Shown: one piece after another, positions 12,501 to 23,182 of the stretch
Position numbering within the stretch: the first letter of the stretch is position 1
Layout: each line of letters opens with the position of its first letter
DNA from: Alligator mississippiensis
Taxonomy: Eukaryota; Chordata; Crocodylia; Alligatoridae
DNA: 64,000 nucleotides
Assembly (NCBI RefSeq): GCF_030867095.1
Contig: NC_081832.1
Location: 60,621,444-60,685,443, forward strand
Reading direction: 5' to 3'
Position numbers and translations under genes: made by a program
The notes under the pieces: generated by a model
Told to the model about the DNA's origin: nothing
The model's input: the letters and a program-made list of their open reading frames with translations, nothing else
The model's database searches: none

Positions 12501-13980
12501 CCTGTAGCAGAGTTTTAGGCAGCAAATCAAGTATGATTCAGGGTCCCTCCCTCCCTCCCACCCACCCCAATATCTTCTCATTCCTGTGGTGAGTAGAGCC
12601 AAATTTATCCCTTGTGCATCTCCCCTAGCTTCAGTAGATTTAAGCCATGGATGAATTTGGCCTGAAGACTGGTATTTAAGAGAAGCAAAAGGTCACCATA
12701 GAGCAAGCAATGGCAAGAACCAGTGGGTCCAATCAAGGCTTTATTCTTAGTTGTTTAACCTAATGCCCACATTAATGAGAGGCAGACCAGCACAAGCAAC
12801 TGAACTAAAAGGCTCTCTCTTCACATCACTCATGTATGATTTGGCATTCACAAGCCATCATGCATGCACAGGAAATAAACTCTCACAGAAAGCCAGTGCA
12901 ACAGTTCATGTTCCACTGCTCAAGAGATCACAGGAGCAGATGGGAGGGCTGGACCATTGCTGGGGACAGAAATGTTCTGCCATTTGCATCACCAGAAGCA
13001 TTTAATGCAGTGAAAAGAGGCCTAACAGGGGTCAAGAACCAGATAAGCATTAAGCAAAGACAAAGGCCTGGTCACATGTAGTATCAAAGCCACACCAGAT
13101 GCAGATAAAGGTCAGAGTCTAGGAAGTATTGGAGGTGGGATGTGACTTCCCTCTACCAAACTTTGCAAGTAGGCGAGGGACCCCCGGTACATGCCTAAGG
13201 TTTCCCTTTAATTGTTGGTGCTTATTCCATAAACCAGAGAACACAGAGGGTTCCCAGAGCCTCTGCATGATAAACGGAGGGACAGCAAGACGTTTACATT
13301 CGCGTGGAGCAGTCCGGGTGCCAACAGCGATTTATTATAAACATTACAAGCAGAGAGCATGACTGTTGTGTGAGTTACCATAGAAGGCACCTAGGAAAGA
13401 GGCAGCAAAGCAGCTCTCAACACAAGCGAGCCCCAGCCCTTATTCGGAGAATGAGGCTATGCAGAATGGGTAGACTGGGGGTAAACAGATCCTGCTATTC
13501 TTACACAAGCTACTGCTAAAGTAAGTGTCAATCCCCACTCTGCCCCGCTCTCCAGGAGCTGTCTCTTGCCTGCTGTTTTACACGTGGATATCCCATTTTG
13601 CTCTGTTGAGAGCCTGTCCTGGATTTCCAGGGGTGCACCAGCCAAGGGGCTAGCCCAGGCCAGCCTATTCCAGACTGAAAGTGTCTCTGAATGGACACCC
13701 AGGAACAGGGGCTACTGTTGACAGCTTTGTACTTCAGCCCTTTAGTTTGATGCTCTGCTGGTCCCAGGAACGTGAGTGTTGATGAGTCCCAGGGTCCCTG
13801 CAACATGTCAGGGGAACAGGATTGCACAGGTCTTGCTTGGCAGGGGAGCAGGACTCAGACACTGCTTGTGTGAAGTGCTGGTCCTGTCTTCACAGGACCA
13901 CTTCAAAGGGCTGCGTGCACAGGGCGACAGGGACAGCCGTTTGTTAACTACGTGTACCTCAAAACCCCTCTTCTCTGCTA
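9509..13980. other. Presumed AFAP1L1 intron 1, no gene seen
   Basis: I looked on the minus strand for the second AFAP1L1 exon (the LDHEYL region) and did not find it. A C/T-rich tract lies at 12541-12575. No tRNA or other RNA gene was recognised. Confidence 0.45.
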
Positions 13981-13989
13981 GGCTGGTAT

Positions 13990-14110
13990 CACCCCCACAT
14001 TACAGGTACAACTGAGGCAGAGAAAGGAGACAAAATTAGTGGCAGAGCTGGGAAGAAAGTATCCAAGTCCTGATTTCTAGTTTCCTGCTGAGGTAGACAT
14101 GCGGTCAGAC
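13990..14110 (+). repeat. Ancient SINE-like repeat fragment
   Basis: Wording ACATTACAGGTACAACTGAG, then GGCAGAGAAAGG and AGTGGCAGAGCTGGGA, matches the 'fraction of ancient repeats' pattern known from amniotes (MIR/L2-associated). The family name is uncertain. Confidence 0.45.
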
Positions 14111-15119
14111 CGGCCAAAAGATGAACAGTTAGCAACGGGCTCAGCATCATGCAGACCTCACCTGCAAGTCTCTTCAACACCCATGGCAGGCCTGTAAACC
14201 AGAGGGCTGGGCAGCAGAGAGATGACTGGGTCAGTTAGCGAGGCAAAGAGCAGCTGCCTTCCCCTCTCAAACACCACCCCCCACTGGAAATGGGCACTCA
14301 TCTCTAAACACTGAGCAACTCCCAATGAGAAAATATCCCATACACATTTCCACTGAGGAAACACCACCCATCCTTTCACATAGGGGAAGAGGAACTCTTC
14401 GCCCTTCAGAGTCTGCCTTGTGCTAACGCAGGGTTAAGACTCGGGCATTGTTTGACTGAACTCCTGGACTTCAGAGTATTCTCACCTTACCAAACAGAAG
14501 TCACCCTTTGGGCAGCTCTTCCTCCTATTTATTACTGTTACCATTGTTCCTAGGACCCGCAGCCCTGGGCCAAGACCCCACTGTGCTAGACACTGTTGCA
14601 CCCACCAGCCCTGGCTACATCAACTGCATTTACATCAAAGTCATCCCTCCCTTCCAGTCCAGAGATGCTCCTCCCAGATCAGAAAGGAGCGATCATCTTC
14701 AGCAGTGGGATCAAGTGCACAGCAGGTTTATTTATAACTACAAATCAAAGCCCAGCCACTCTGCAGACGGGCTCCACAAACTACAGCCGTGCTCTTGGAA
14801 TGTGTGTCCATGGCAGCCCCAGACAGGGTGATCATATCCTCCCAGTACGGCTCTGCTGCCCGCCCCTGCTCGACTGTGGTTTGCAAGATGCCTTTGGCAG
14901 AGCAGCTTTCCTGGGGACTGACCCAGCAAAGAGGTGTTGATCGCCTCTTTTAAACGGTACTTTCCTTATTGCGCCTATTCTCTCAGATCCTTAAAATGCA
15001 TGGGAGTTTTACAAAACAAATCTCAAATCTCTGAACTTGGGCAGCAAAGGAAAGCCCCAAGTCACCCACTTCTGCTTCCAGTCCAGGTTGCTTTCACCTC
15101 CTCTGCTGCTCAGACAGTG

Positions 15120-15480
15120 CCCTGCTGTCCAGTGGCGATGCGTAGGAGGTGCACGGCGGTGAACATGCACCCCCTGAGAGCACTGGTGCACCCTCTGACA
15201 GCCAGTGGTCCTGGGTGGGTGGGGGGGGCAGCCGAGAGTGCCGGCGCTCCCCCTGAGAGTGCCAGCCAGGAAGTGGGGGTGCCAGGAGAAGCAATCCAAT
15301 CATGCTGATCTGGAAGTGTCAGTGGCATGCTGCTGCCACTTGAGGGTCAGAGGGATTGGCCGCAGGGAGACCCCCCCCCCACTTGGTGGGATTGGTTGCA
15401 GGGGGACCCCCCCTCAGTTGCTGACTGGCTGCTGGGGGGGCAAGTGCCCCCCACCCCCGACTCAGGAGGCACCAGTCGCC
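15120..15480. repeat. G-rich low-complexity or degenerate tandem tract
   Basis: It contains runs such as GGGTGGGTGGGGGGGG (about 15212-15228), a run of C at 15371-15381 and GGGGGGG at 15434-15440. The phrases 'CCCCCTGAGAG' and 'gattgg..gcaggg.gacccccc' recur two times or more. It is the nearest unusual sequence on the gene-body side of the AFAP1L1 CpG island. Confidence 0.6.
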
Positions 15481-15796
15481 CATGCTGCTGTCCCTCACCT
15501 CCTACAGACAGGCCTTGTAATAGACCTGGTAACAGGCGTTCAGTTCCTCCCAGCAGAGTGGTGGCTCTCCCAGGAGAAACCACAACCATCCTCATGGCCG
15601 GGCTTTTTCTCCCAGGGTAAGAATGGCTGCTTGAGAGAGAAATAACCAGGGAAGAAGCAGGGCTCGGTTTCCCCTGGAAGAGCGAGTGCCTGCAGCCCCC
15701 ACCCCGGCGAGCGCCACCGCGCTGTCCTTCACAAAGGCTGTCCCCGTTGCTGATGCTGTTGGGAGCTGGAAACCAGGGTCCTCAGGGATGGCCAGG

Positions 15797-15905
15797 TTCT
15801 CCGAGTCAAGGTGATCTCTTTTATTGGACCAGCCAACTGTGTAATACCAGATACCACATCTGCTCCGCGAGCCCTGCCTGCCTCTGTCCTTAGACCAGCA
15901 CGGCT
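15797..15905. repeat. Interspersed repeat fragments at CpG-island edge
   Basis: GTGATCTCTTTTATTGGACC is the reverse complement of the TTGGTCTAATAAAAGGTATC block at 8160. TTAGACCAGCACGGCTGC nearby matches the CAGACCAACACGGCTACC block in direct orientation. The two parts are in opposite orientations, so this copy is rearranged. Confidence 0.55.
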
Positions 15906-16640
15906 GCTCCCGCCCGCGCCACAAAGGGATGGGCGTTCAGATGACAGCAGGCTGCTCGCGATCGGGCCCCTCGGGGATAAGCTGGGGCGGATTGCAGGGG
16001 ATAAGGGGCCAGGCGGGAGCGGGGCGGCCCCGCAGCCCGGGCTGGGAAGCGCTGTTGTGCGGCCAGGGGCCTCCGCGGACCCCCCGCAGCAAGGCGCGGG
16101 CAGAGGCGCGGGGCTCGCCCCGCAGCCGGGTCCCCCCGCGGCACCTGCCGCCGCCCGCGCCCGCGCTCACCGCTCAGCCGCTCCATGCCGCCGCCGCCGC
16201 CCTGGGGATGCTCCGCCGGGGCCGTGCAGCGCCGCCCGTGCTGCCGCCGCCGGGACGCGGGGTCTTAGTGCCCTGCTCCCGCCCCTCCCTCGCCGGGATA
16301 GGGCGGGCCGCTCCCCGGCCAGGTGCGCCCCGCCCCGTCCTCGGGCCGGCCCTGCCAGCACACGGCCCCGGGGGCGCCCACGCCCCTGCCCCCCTCCGCC
16401 GGGGACTTGCACTGGGGCCTGAGGTCCCCTCCGGCCCGGCTGCTCTGCGACCGCATCTGAATCCGACTGAGCCCCCTCTGTGCCCAGGGCTCCCTGGGGG
16501 GCAGGAGGCAGAAAGGAGGGGCCCCGAAGGACTGGTGGCTTGAAGAACAAAATGACTTTTCCTCCGGTTCCCCGCTGCCAGGCCCTGGGCTGCGAACAGC
16601 ACCTGCGCCCGGGTCTCTGAGGGAGACAGACGTGTGCGAG
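15880..16640. promoter_or_regulatory. AFAP1L1: CpG island, probable AFAP1L1 promoter and 5' UTR
   Basis: This is the only long stretch in the window with very high G+C and dense CpG dinucleotides, including repeated CCG/CGG runs at 16180-16200. It surrounds a start codon on the minus strand with a splice donor right behind it. It lies about 3 kb past the ABLIM3 poly(A) site. Long open frames on both strands here (up to about 200 codons) reflect base composition, not coding. Confidence 0.8.
16171..16186 (-). CDS. AFAP1L1: Probable AFAP1L1 coding exon 1 (MERLS + 1 nt)
   Basis: The minus strand reads ATG GAG CGG CTG AGC G followed by donor GTGAGC. The ATG has G at -3 and at +4, and follows a GGC-repeat 5' leader. 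From memory the human AFAP1L1 protein starts with five residues (MDRGQ) followed by Val-Leu-Glu. A first exon of five codons plus G would fit a Val codon completed by the next exon. Position and strand agree with AFAP1L1 being the gene downstream of ABLIM3 in mammals. AFAP1L1 is a PH-domain, actin-filament-associated adaptor. No later exon was recognised in the window. Confidence 0.62.
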
Positions 16641-16644
16641 GGGC

Positions 16645-18415
16645 GCTGAGAAAGGGGCTCTCCCAAGTAACCGCACCCCACAGTTAAGGCCAGCCGTTTC
16701 CTCCCAGGGAAACCCGGTTCAGTCTCCTTCCTCCCTGCTGCTGCGCCCCGGTCCATCCAAAGGTCCTTCCCCTGCAAGACTCGGGTCCGTCACCCCCGTT
16801 GGGGTCTCGCGTCTCCCCGCGCATTGTGGGGATCTGGCACCTCAAACAGCAGGATCCCCTTTGGGGTCCACGGCACTCATCTGCCTGCATGGGGACAAAG
16901 CGCCAGGGATGCATTCTGGCCCCTGTTACTCATTCTTCTCTGCATGGGGGAGCAGAGGAAAAGCTTCAAGGACTCAGCCCTAAGGGTTAGGAATGAACAA
17001 CTGCTAGGTCTCTGGGCTGAAGCAAGGTCTTTTCTTCCCTTGAAACAAAAGGCCAACCCATCTTCCTCCTCCCAGCTCAAATTGTGGTTAAAGGCGGAGG
17101 GACAGACTCACAGGGACAGACTCCAGCGGGAGCCTACAAAGCAACTAAAGGAATCACTAACTAGGCTCCATCTGGCTTGTGGTTGTGCCTGCAAAGCACT
17201 AAAATTAGCAGATTAGAATCGGCCAGAACAATGGTCTTCATGCAAAAAGTTTTAGTGCCCCAGGCCCCACCCCTCCTTGATCCTGGGGGAGAAAAGGATG
17301 CGAGAGACACTACTTGCTGGCAGGGACCGGCTTTTCCTAAGACTTCAGTGGACTTGCCTAGGGAAAGGAAGGGCTGGTGTGAATGTACCTTCGGGTGCTA
17401 TAGACCTGGGAACACACAGATATGGATGTTAGCGAGACACAGACAGCCCTATATGATGTCTTCTGTCCCCTTAAAATATTCTAGCATGTACTAGCATATA
17501 TCATAGTCCTCTCTCCATTTTCTCCAGTCAAAGAACCACCCCCCCAGCTCTTTTGTGTTTTGGGTAAATCACTTGGTTCCTTTAGGGTCACTTGCTTCTG
17601 AAAGCATCAGCAGGCATGCCTCGAGAAAGCAGCTTCCTCCACCTACCCTTTGCCTTCTTTTTGTAGTTGGCTGCTGAATCTCTTTTCCTGCCAACCTCCC
17701 ACGAGCCTGCTCAGTAGGAGTTTTATTGTTGACTTTAACAGGAGCTGGTTGACACACCTCTTGCTGTAGGGTGCATCTGGGTAGATGAGGTTAGAAAAGT
17801 GAAGGAAATGCACTTTTCCCATCTTTAGGCTCATGGCATTCTGTCTCACATAACCCCCCCCACCCCCATCCCCAATACCTCCCTTCCCAAATCACACTTA
17901 AGCTGGGTGTTTCGACCTGAGAAGAGAGCCCTTTGTCTCTCTTGCTGTGGGCTATGGAGTAGAAATCCCAGATTCACAAGCTTGTATCATACTTACTGTT
18001 ATGACAATGCATTAGGACTTTAAGCTTGAAGGGTAAGGTGGCAAGATGTTGGGCCCTAGGACCTCAGAGCATTTGCTCTACCCATCCTTCTGGAAGATCA
18101 TCCTGGAGACTCTAGATGCCCCAGGATAAAGCACCAGGGAACAACGCGAACAAATAAAGGACCTCGAGCACATCTTCCTCAGTCAGAGCCTTCACAGGTG
18201 GTAGCCCAAAAGCTTCCCTTTCTTTTCCCTACAAGCCCCCTCCACCCTGCTCTTCAAATTTGTCCAAAAATAAAATGAAAAATCATAGCTGCAAGCCTCT
18301 CCCAGTTAAAAATGTTCCTAGTGAGGCTGGATCCTGCCAGGATCTTTCTGGAAGGCCATATACATTGCTGTATCCCCCGCCCCAAAATAGGAAAACGCCT
18401 GCTAGGGATGAGGAT
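16645..18415. other. Upstream flank of AFAP1L1, intergenic
   Basis: Moderate G+C near the island, falling leftward to ordinary levels by 17.2 kb. No second promoter, exon or RNA gene was recognised. Confidence 0.45.
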
Positions 18416-18419
18416 TAGC

Positions 18420-18655
18420 AACTGTGTTATCTTCTGACAAGTCAGACTACCGCAATGATCTCATGTAATGTTACTTAGCAACTCTGTGCCTCAGTTTCCC
18501 CATCTTTACAATGCAAATAAAAATGCCTCTTCTACCAGTGATTTGTGAAGAATATTTAGATAATATTTGTATAGTGCTTTGGAAATGAAAAGCTCTCTGT
18601 AAGTGTTAAGTGCTGCTGTTATTGTTAGTGTTATTATTATTAACATATTGGGAGT
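18420..18655 (+). repeat. MIR-like (CORE-SINE) fragment
   Basis: It reads CTGTGCCTCAGTTTCCCCATCTTTACAATG, then ATAGTGCTTTGGAAATGAAA and a TGTTATTATTATT tail, in the order and spacing of MIR-type SINEs. Confidence 0.7.
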
Positions 18656-19539
18656 CGTGAATCCCCTGGGGGTTATCGTTGACACTGCTGTTTAAGACTG
18701 AGGTTCCTTATAGCTCCAAACAGCTGAGTTTGATTTAGGGAGCTGCAGTTTTATATTATGAGGTGAAATCATTATAAATACAATTGGCTGCATTTACTGC
18801 TGCACTAAAGTAGACAGAAGCAATTACCAGCACAATATTACAATCTCCACTTCATCCCACAGCTGATTCCACGCTGGCATAAAAGTGTAAAGAGCCACTG
18901 CTGCTTGCTAAAGAGTGATTTTCTTCCCGCTGTTCCATCATCATGGTGCCAACTGGGTGGATCTGCAATGGTGCCCTCTGCCAGCAAAGCAAGGCTACGG
19001 ACTAGGGTGATTCCATAGCTCCTGACTGCAGTTCTTTGTGCAATGAGTTTGGCATCTTCATCTTAGAACATCCCAAAAGGCACATCCTGCAGCCTCTCCC
19101 TGGGGACCCTTCACCATGCACCTGAAGCTGGCCTCTGTGGTGGTGCTAACTTGATGAAAGGGACAGAACCCAGCTGATGAAAAAAACCAAAGTAGAAAAT
19201 ATCCCTTGCAGATTTTTAAGCTGACCATTGCAGACAAAAATTGAAAAGATCCATTAGATCATTAATTCCATACCCTTTGTGAAAGCAGAACATTACTCCA
19301 CTCCCATAAGAAAGAACATATTGACTGATTCAATACTGGGTACTGACCCTGCTTCACTAGCCATAGACTGGAGTGCCCAGTTCTGAGACTTTCCAAAAAA
19401 ATCATGCCAAAGAAAACACACAGAAAATCAGAGAAACATACAAGGCAGCAGGCAAATGCATTTGTGTTGAAATAGCATATTAGTAAAAAAACCAAACAAC
19501 CAACAAAAAACCCACAGTTTACCCCAGAGTTAGATGAGA
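18656..19539. other. ABLIM3-AFAP1L1 intergenic sequence
   Basis: The AT-rich, repeat-poor part at about 18700-18950 could be a conserved non-coding element, but nothing in the sequence proves it. The T-rich minus-strand run just past the ABLIM3 poly(A) signal (19490-19520) belongs to that site. Confidence 0.4.
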
Positions 19540-21381
19540 GTCCTTATAAAATTCTTTATTAGCCCCTGCAGAAGACTGCAATACTGATTTGATCTGGAAC
19601 AGGATACTGCTGGTCACTAAGCAACTCTGAAAAAATCTGAAAAAATCCAGCAAAAGAAATAAAAAAGGGAGATGCAGCTCCCATAACCAGCTATTTGGAC
19701 AAACAAAGAGGATGCTGTACTGACTGTTGCTGTTCAAGACAATGTCTAAATGGAGAATCTAAAATGCGGCCCACAACATTAAAGCACCCTTCTGACTTCT
19801 CCAAGGCTCAGGTCTAGATCGATATGGAGTTTGGGTTCAAGGCCACTTACAACCCTTACAGCAGCAACAGCCCTCTGCAGACCTGATGATTGGGCAAGAG
19901 CCAAGTGCAAGGCCTGTGTAAAGGGCCTGGGAAGGCTGGGGACTGAAGGTGACAGACAAACTACTGTTTTGGCACTATGGGAGGTGAAGCTGGCGTTGGT
20001 ATGGACAAGGGGAGCAGGGTGGAGCCATACTGGTGGAGCCCTGTGGTCTGGAAACATCAGAGTTGGGGAAGCATGTGGCATAACTAGAGAGAGCGTGGCC
20101 TTGGATCATGAGTCTAATCTCTCTGCGTCCACGTGTTGTTAAAGACCTGCCAGAGTGCTTTCTGGGAAAGTGCAGAACAAAACTCAGCCCAGAGAGAGCT
20201 CTACTGCTAGCTCTTGTACTGTCTTTCCCCCATGTTTTAGTGTCTGGAGGTTGTTTTCCTAATGCGGGGAATGGAGAGACCCAGTCCATCCTTTATCTTT
20301 CACCCATTTGTTCGTTACATTACTAGGCACAACTGCAGTGTTTGCATTGCAGGGGGTGAGCACTTTCATCACCAGGAGCTCTACAGTCAGAACTGGAGCA
20401 TGTTCCATGCTCCCAACCCTGGGAAATGCGTGAGGCTGAGAGCCAGGTGGAAGAGGTACAACTGTCCTAGACTCAGTGGAGCATCCTGTAACAACCTTCA
20501 TAGCCTTCCAACACAATGCCCTCTTCAGCTCTGCAGTCCCTGAGCTGCACACAAATATATTCATTGCTGGCAGCTGGGGAAAGGAAAGCAGAACAAAACT
20601 GTATCACTGCTAAATGGCTGTCATGTGCCATGCCATTTCCATCAGATACCAACACAGTCCAGGGCTGTAGGGAGGGCACAGGCAGCCCGTGTCACAGGGG
20701 AAGAGGTAGTCTAGGCCTGCTCTATTCACTTCCCTGTGCAGTGTAACCTCAGCTCCTGGGACTGCTGAAAGAGGAAGAAGACAACCCCTCCCACACCAGT
20801 AGGTGCCTGGAGAATACCAAGAATCCTGCTGCTAACAGGGATTGAAACAGGTGCTGAGGGCCAGCCTCAAGGGAGTTGGGAGAACCATGGGCAGGAAGGG
20901 GAGAGTTCCACCCCTTCCCTAAGATCCTGCCACAAAGCAGCAGCCAAGCCTGACGTGAAAGGGCTGGGGAGGCAGGAGGAAGGAGAGTACCTAAAATCTG
21001 TCACTGCATGTGTAGCAGATACCCATTCTCCCTGCCACCACAAAGGTAGAGCTGGTATATACAGACACGAGCGCTTCTGAGAAAGTGAGGCTCTGAGGGA
21101 GGCCAGGCACTCAGAAAGGCCAGAGAGTTTACTACAAACCAGGCTTCCACCCCCAAAATGTGGCCTCTGAGGCCCCCAAACTGTATTCAGAATAAAAAAG
21201 AAAATAAAGGAAACCAAGAGCATAAAAATATCTGTGAGGCTTCAATTCACTCTACAGGGTTCCAAAGAGAGGGGCCGCCGCCTCCTATGGTACAATATAG
21301 AGAGAGTTATACAGAGCTTCAATATAGAGATCTTTCTATATATATATTTATAGGTATGTATATATTTATAGTGCAGTGCAT
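19540..21381 (-). other. ABLIM3: ABLIM3 3' UTR
   Basis: Sequence from the stop codon to the first good poly(A) signal on the minus strand. It is about 1.8 kb with no intron signals that I would trust and no strong repeat. An AU-rich stretch with two copies of the 13-mer CTATAAATATATA lies just after the stop (21341-21371). The exact cleavage site is inferred to be about 15 nt past the AATAAA. Confidence 0.8.
19555..19560 (-). terminator. ABLIM3: Poly(A) signal AATAAA for ABLIM3
   Basis: On the minus strand AATAAA is followed 35-70 nt later by a G/U-rich run (TGTGGGTTTTTTGTTGG, then more T-rich sequence). This is the expected layout of a vertebrate cleavage and polyadenylation site. Confidence 0.8.
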
Positions 21382-21495
21382 TTAAAACAGCCGCGCTTGC
21401 TTCTTCAGCTCATTCCTCTTCCACAGGGCCAGGCGGTCAAACTCCGCAATGGTCATACCGAAGATCTGGTAGAACTCTTCTTGTGACAGATGGCG
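21382..21495 (-). CDS. ABLIM3: ABLIM3 last coding exon: C-terminal half of villin headpiece
   Basis: Residues 648-684 and the TAA stop. It reads [20 protein letters not shown], then the conserved [16 protein letters not shown]. The aromatic/basic LALWKR and the C-terminal KKxxxLF are the actin-contacting features of the headpiece family. KKQARLF points to ABLIM3; from memory the paralogues end differently. The exon continues into the 3' UTR. Confidence 0.97.
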   Translation of the reverse strand, partial: RHLSQEEFYQIFGMTIAEFDRLALWKRNELKKQARLF

Positions 21496-21609
21496 CTGGG
21501 GAGAGAGCAGAGAGGCGCTTGGTGGACTGTGTGCACGATGGTGGGGACCGAGGCAGGAAGGGATGGGCCTAAGTGGCTGTTCACGGGCTCAGCCTGTGTA
21601 AGAGGGTAA

Positions 21610-21800
21610 GGTATGACTGTGGTCATGTACAAGTGTCACTGAATGTTGCTGTCTGTGCACATGCGGTTGTAACTGATTGCACACAACTGTGACTCTTCAA
21701 GAACGTGTGCGACTGTGATTGCCTGCATGCATGATTGTGGCTAATGTGGGATGTAGCTGTGCATTTGTGACTACAGCTGTGTGTGAGTGTATCACTGTAG
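21610..21800. repeat. TG-rich low-complexity tract in ABLIM3 intron
   Basis: Repeated but irregular words (TGACTGTG, TGTGACT, CATGCATG) make an imperfect TG-rich tract about 190 bp long. It starts about 115 bp from the last coding exon. Confidence 0.5.
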
Positions 21801-22260
21801 GCATAAATGACCCTCTCTCTGAGCTGGGCACAGATCTTGCCTGCCAGTACTGACCCTGGAACACTGCACTGGTGACCCCTCACCTTCCTTAGATTTGGCT
21901 CTTTCTGTTGGTTTCATGCAGCCAGGCCCCACCATGATTTTCAAGGGAAACTTCTCATGAGAAAAGAAACATGATGCTGGCATCTGCAGGGTGATGGCTG
22001 GGATAACAGCAACAACCCCTGCTCCATCTGCAGGGACCTTGTGCTGAAACACATCAGGACTCTATGTTGGGAGACAATGTCTCACAGGCACGAGGGCAGC
22101 TCACTGCCCCCACCCAGCCCAGCCTAACCCAGCCACTATTGTGAGACTGCTTTGAGGAAGGACTTAAGTCAGTGTGAAAGCAAGTCTCTGCAGGGGAAGC
22201 TTCCCTCAGGACCAGGCACAAGCCCTCTCCCAAGGACACTGTGCAGGAGGCTTCACTAAC

Positions 22261-22341
22261 CTCTAACCGAGTCCTGTCCACATCTTTGGGCAGCCGATTC
22301 CTTCCCCTGGTGGTTACCAGAAGTAGCTCATAGGGATATAT
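22261..22341 (-). CDS. ABLIM3: ABLIM3 exon: N-terminal half of villin headpiece
   Basis: Residues 621-647, 81 nt, phase 0/0. It reads IYPYELLLVTTRGRNRLPKD and continues VDRTRLE before donor GTTAGT. IYPYE...LP..VD is the start of the villin headpiece fold, which binds F-actin at the C-terminus. The acceptor is CTGCAG. Confidence 0.97.
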
Positions 22342-23174
22342 CTGCAGAGAGAGATGGGATGAATAGGTTCTTGGACCTGAGAGACAGGGAAACAGGCTGG
22401 GGAGGGGGAAGCAGGGTCAAGAGCTGGGTTATCTATAGCAGTTAGTGGATTCACGAAGCTATGGGTCTACAAGGGCTCACAGCATAGTGGCTAGTTCATG
22501 ATCAAATCCAGTGTTGCTCATTGGTGCTGTTCTTTCGGTGGGGAGAATACAGGTCCATCTTTCACAGCATAACTTTAACCTCAGACTGAGTTTCTAAGTA
22601 GGCATGCTGTGCAGGTAAGATGCTGACTTCCAGAGGTGACACTAAGCTAGCAGGCCTTTTGCACTCTAGTAGCTCTTCAGGCTGAAGCTGATGATCTCTT
22701 GGCTCTTCTTACAGAGCAGGAAATGAGCTAACATTGTGCCCCACATCTCCTCTCTGCACAGAATAGGTTGAAGTGCCCAGAGCTGGTGTCTGTGGTGACC
22801 CATCCTATCACTACACCCTCCCCTGCAACTAGTGTGCTCTTGTTTGCTGGGCAGAGCATTTTGAGACAAAAGCAACTCCAGTTCTGTCTGAGGTGGCCAT
22901 GCACAGGGGATGGGGTCATGCAGTACAGAGCCAAAGGGATAAAATAAAAGTGAATGCAAGGGGTTTCTGTGGGAATGTAAAACCTCTGAAGAGGCCTCTA
23001 TCCAGCCATGGGCTTTGGAGACCACCACAGGGGCACAGGAGATGAAAGAATGGGATATTGACCATGGGACAGTGCCCTTGGGATGCTGCCCAGATGGAAT
23101 TCAGGGATAAGATGGCATTGCTGGAGATGGGAGCTCTGATGAGGAGGGACATAGCCTCTTGGGGATAGTCTTAC

Positions 23175-23182
23175 CTTGTATT
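23175..23182 (-). CDS. ABLIM3: ABLIM3 8-nt microexon (EYK)
   Basis: Residues 618-620. The eight bases AATACAAG sit between acceptor CCCTACAG and donor GTAAGA. They complete the Glu codon opened by the previous exon and add Tyr-Lys, giving GMR-EYK-IYPYE as in the recalled human sequence. Without it the phase-1 end of the previous exon would not join the phase-0 start of the headpiece exon. So skipping it should shift the frame and remove the headpiece. Direct sequence evidence is the flanking splice sites and the phase. Confidence 0.9.

Noticed and set aside
13290-14760. TTTATTATAAACATTACAAG and GTTTATTTATAACTACAAAT suggested LTR ends
   Set aside because: No paired LTR, primer-binding site, TG...CA ends or target duplication could be seen.
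15811-16543. Open frames of about 200 codons on the plus strand and 170 on the minus strand
   Set aside because: They lie in the CpG island, where high G+C makes stop codons rare. The peptides are Pro/Ala/Arg/Gly-rich with no domain.
21610-21800. TG-rich tract considered as a tandem satellite or CRISPR-like array
   Set aside because: Units are irregular in length and sequence, there are no constant repeats with unique spacers, and the genome is eukaryotic.
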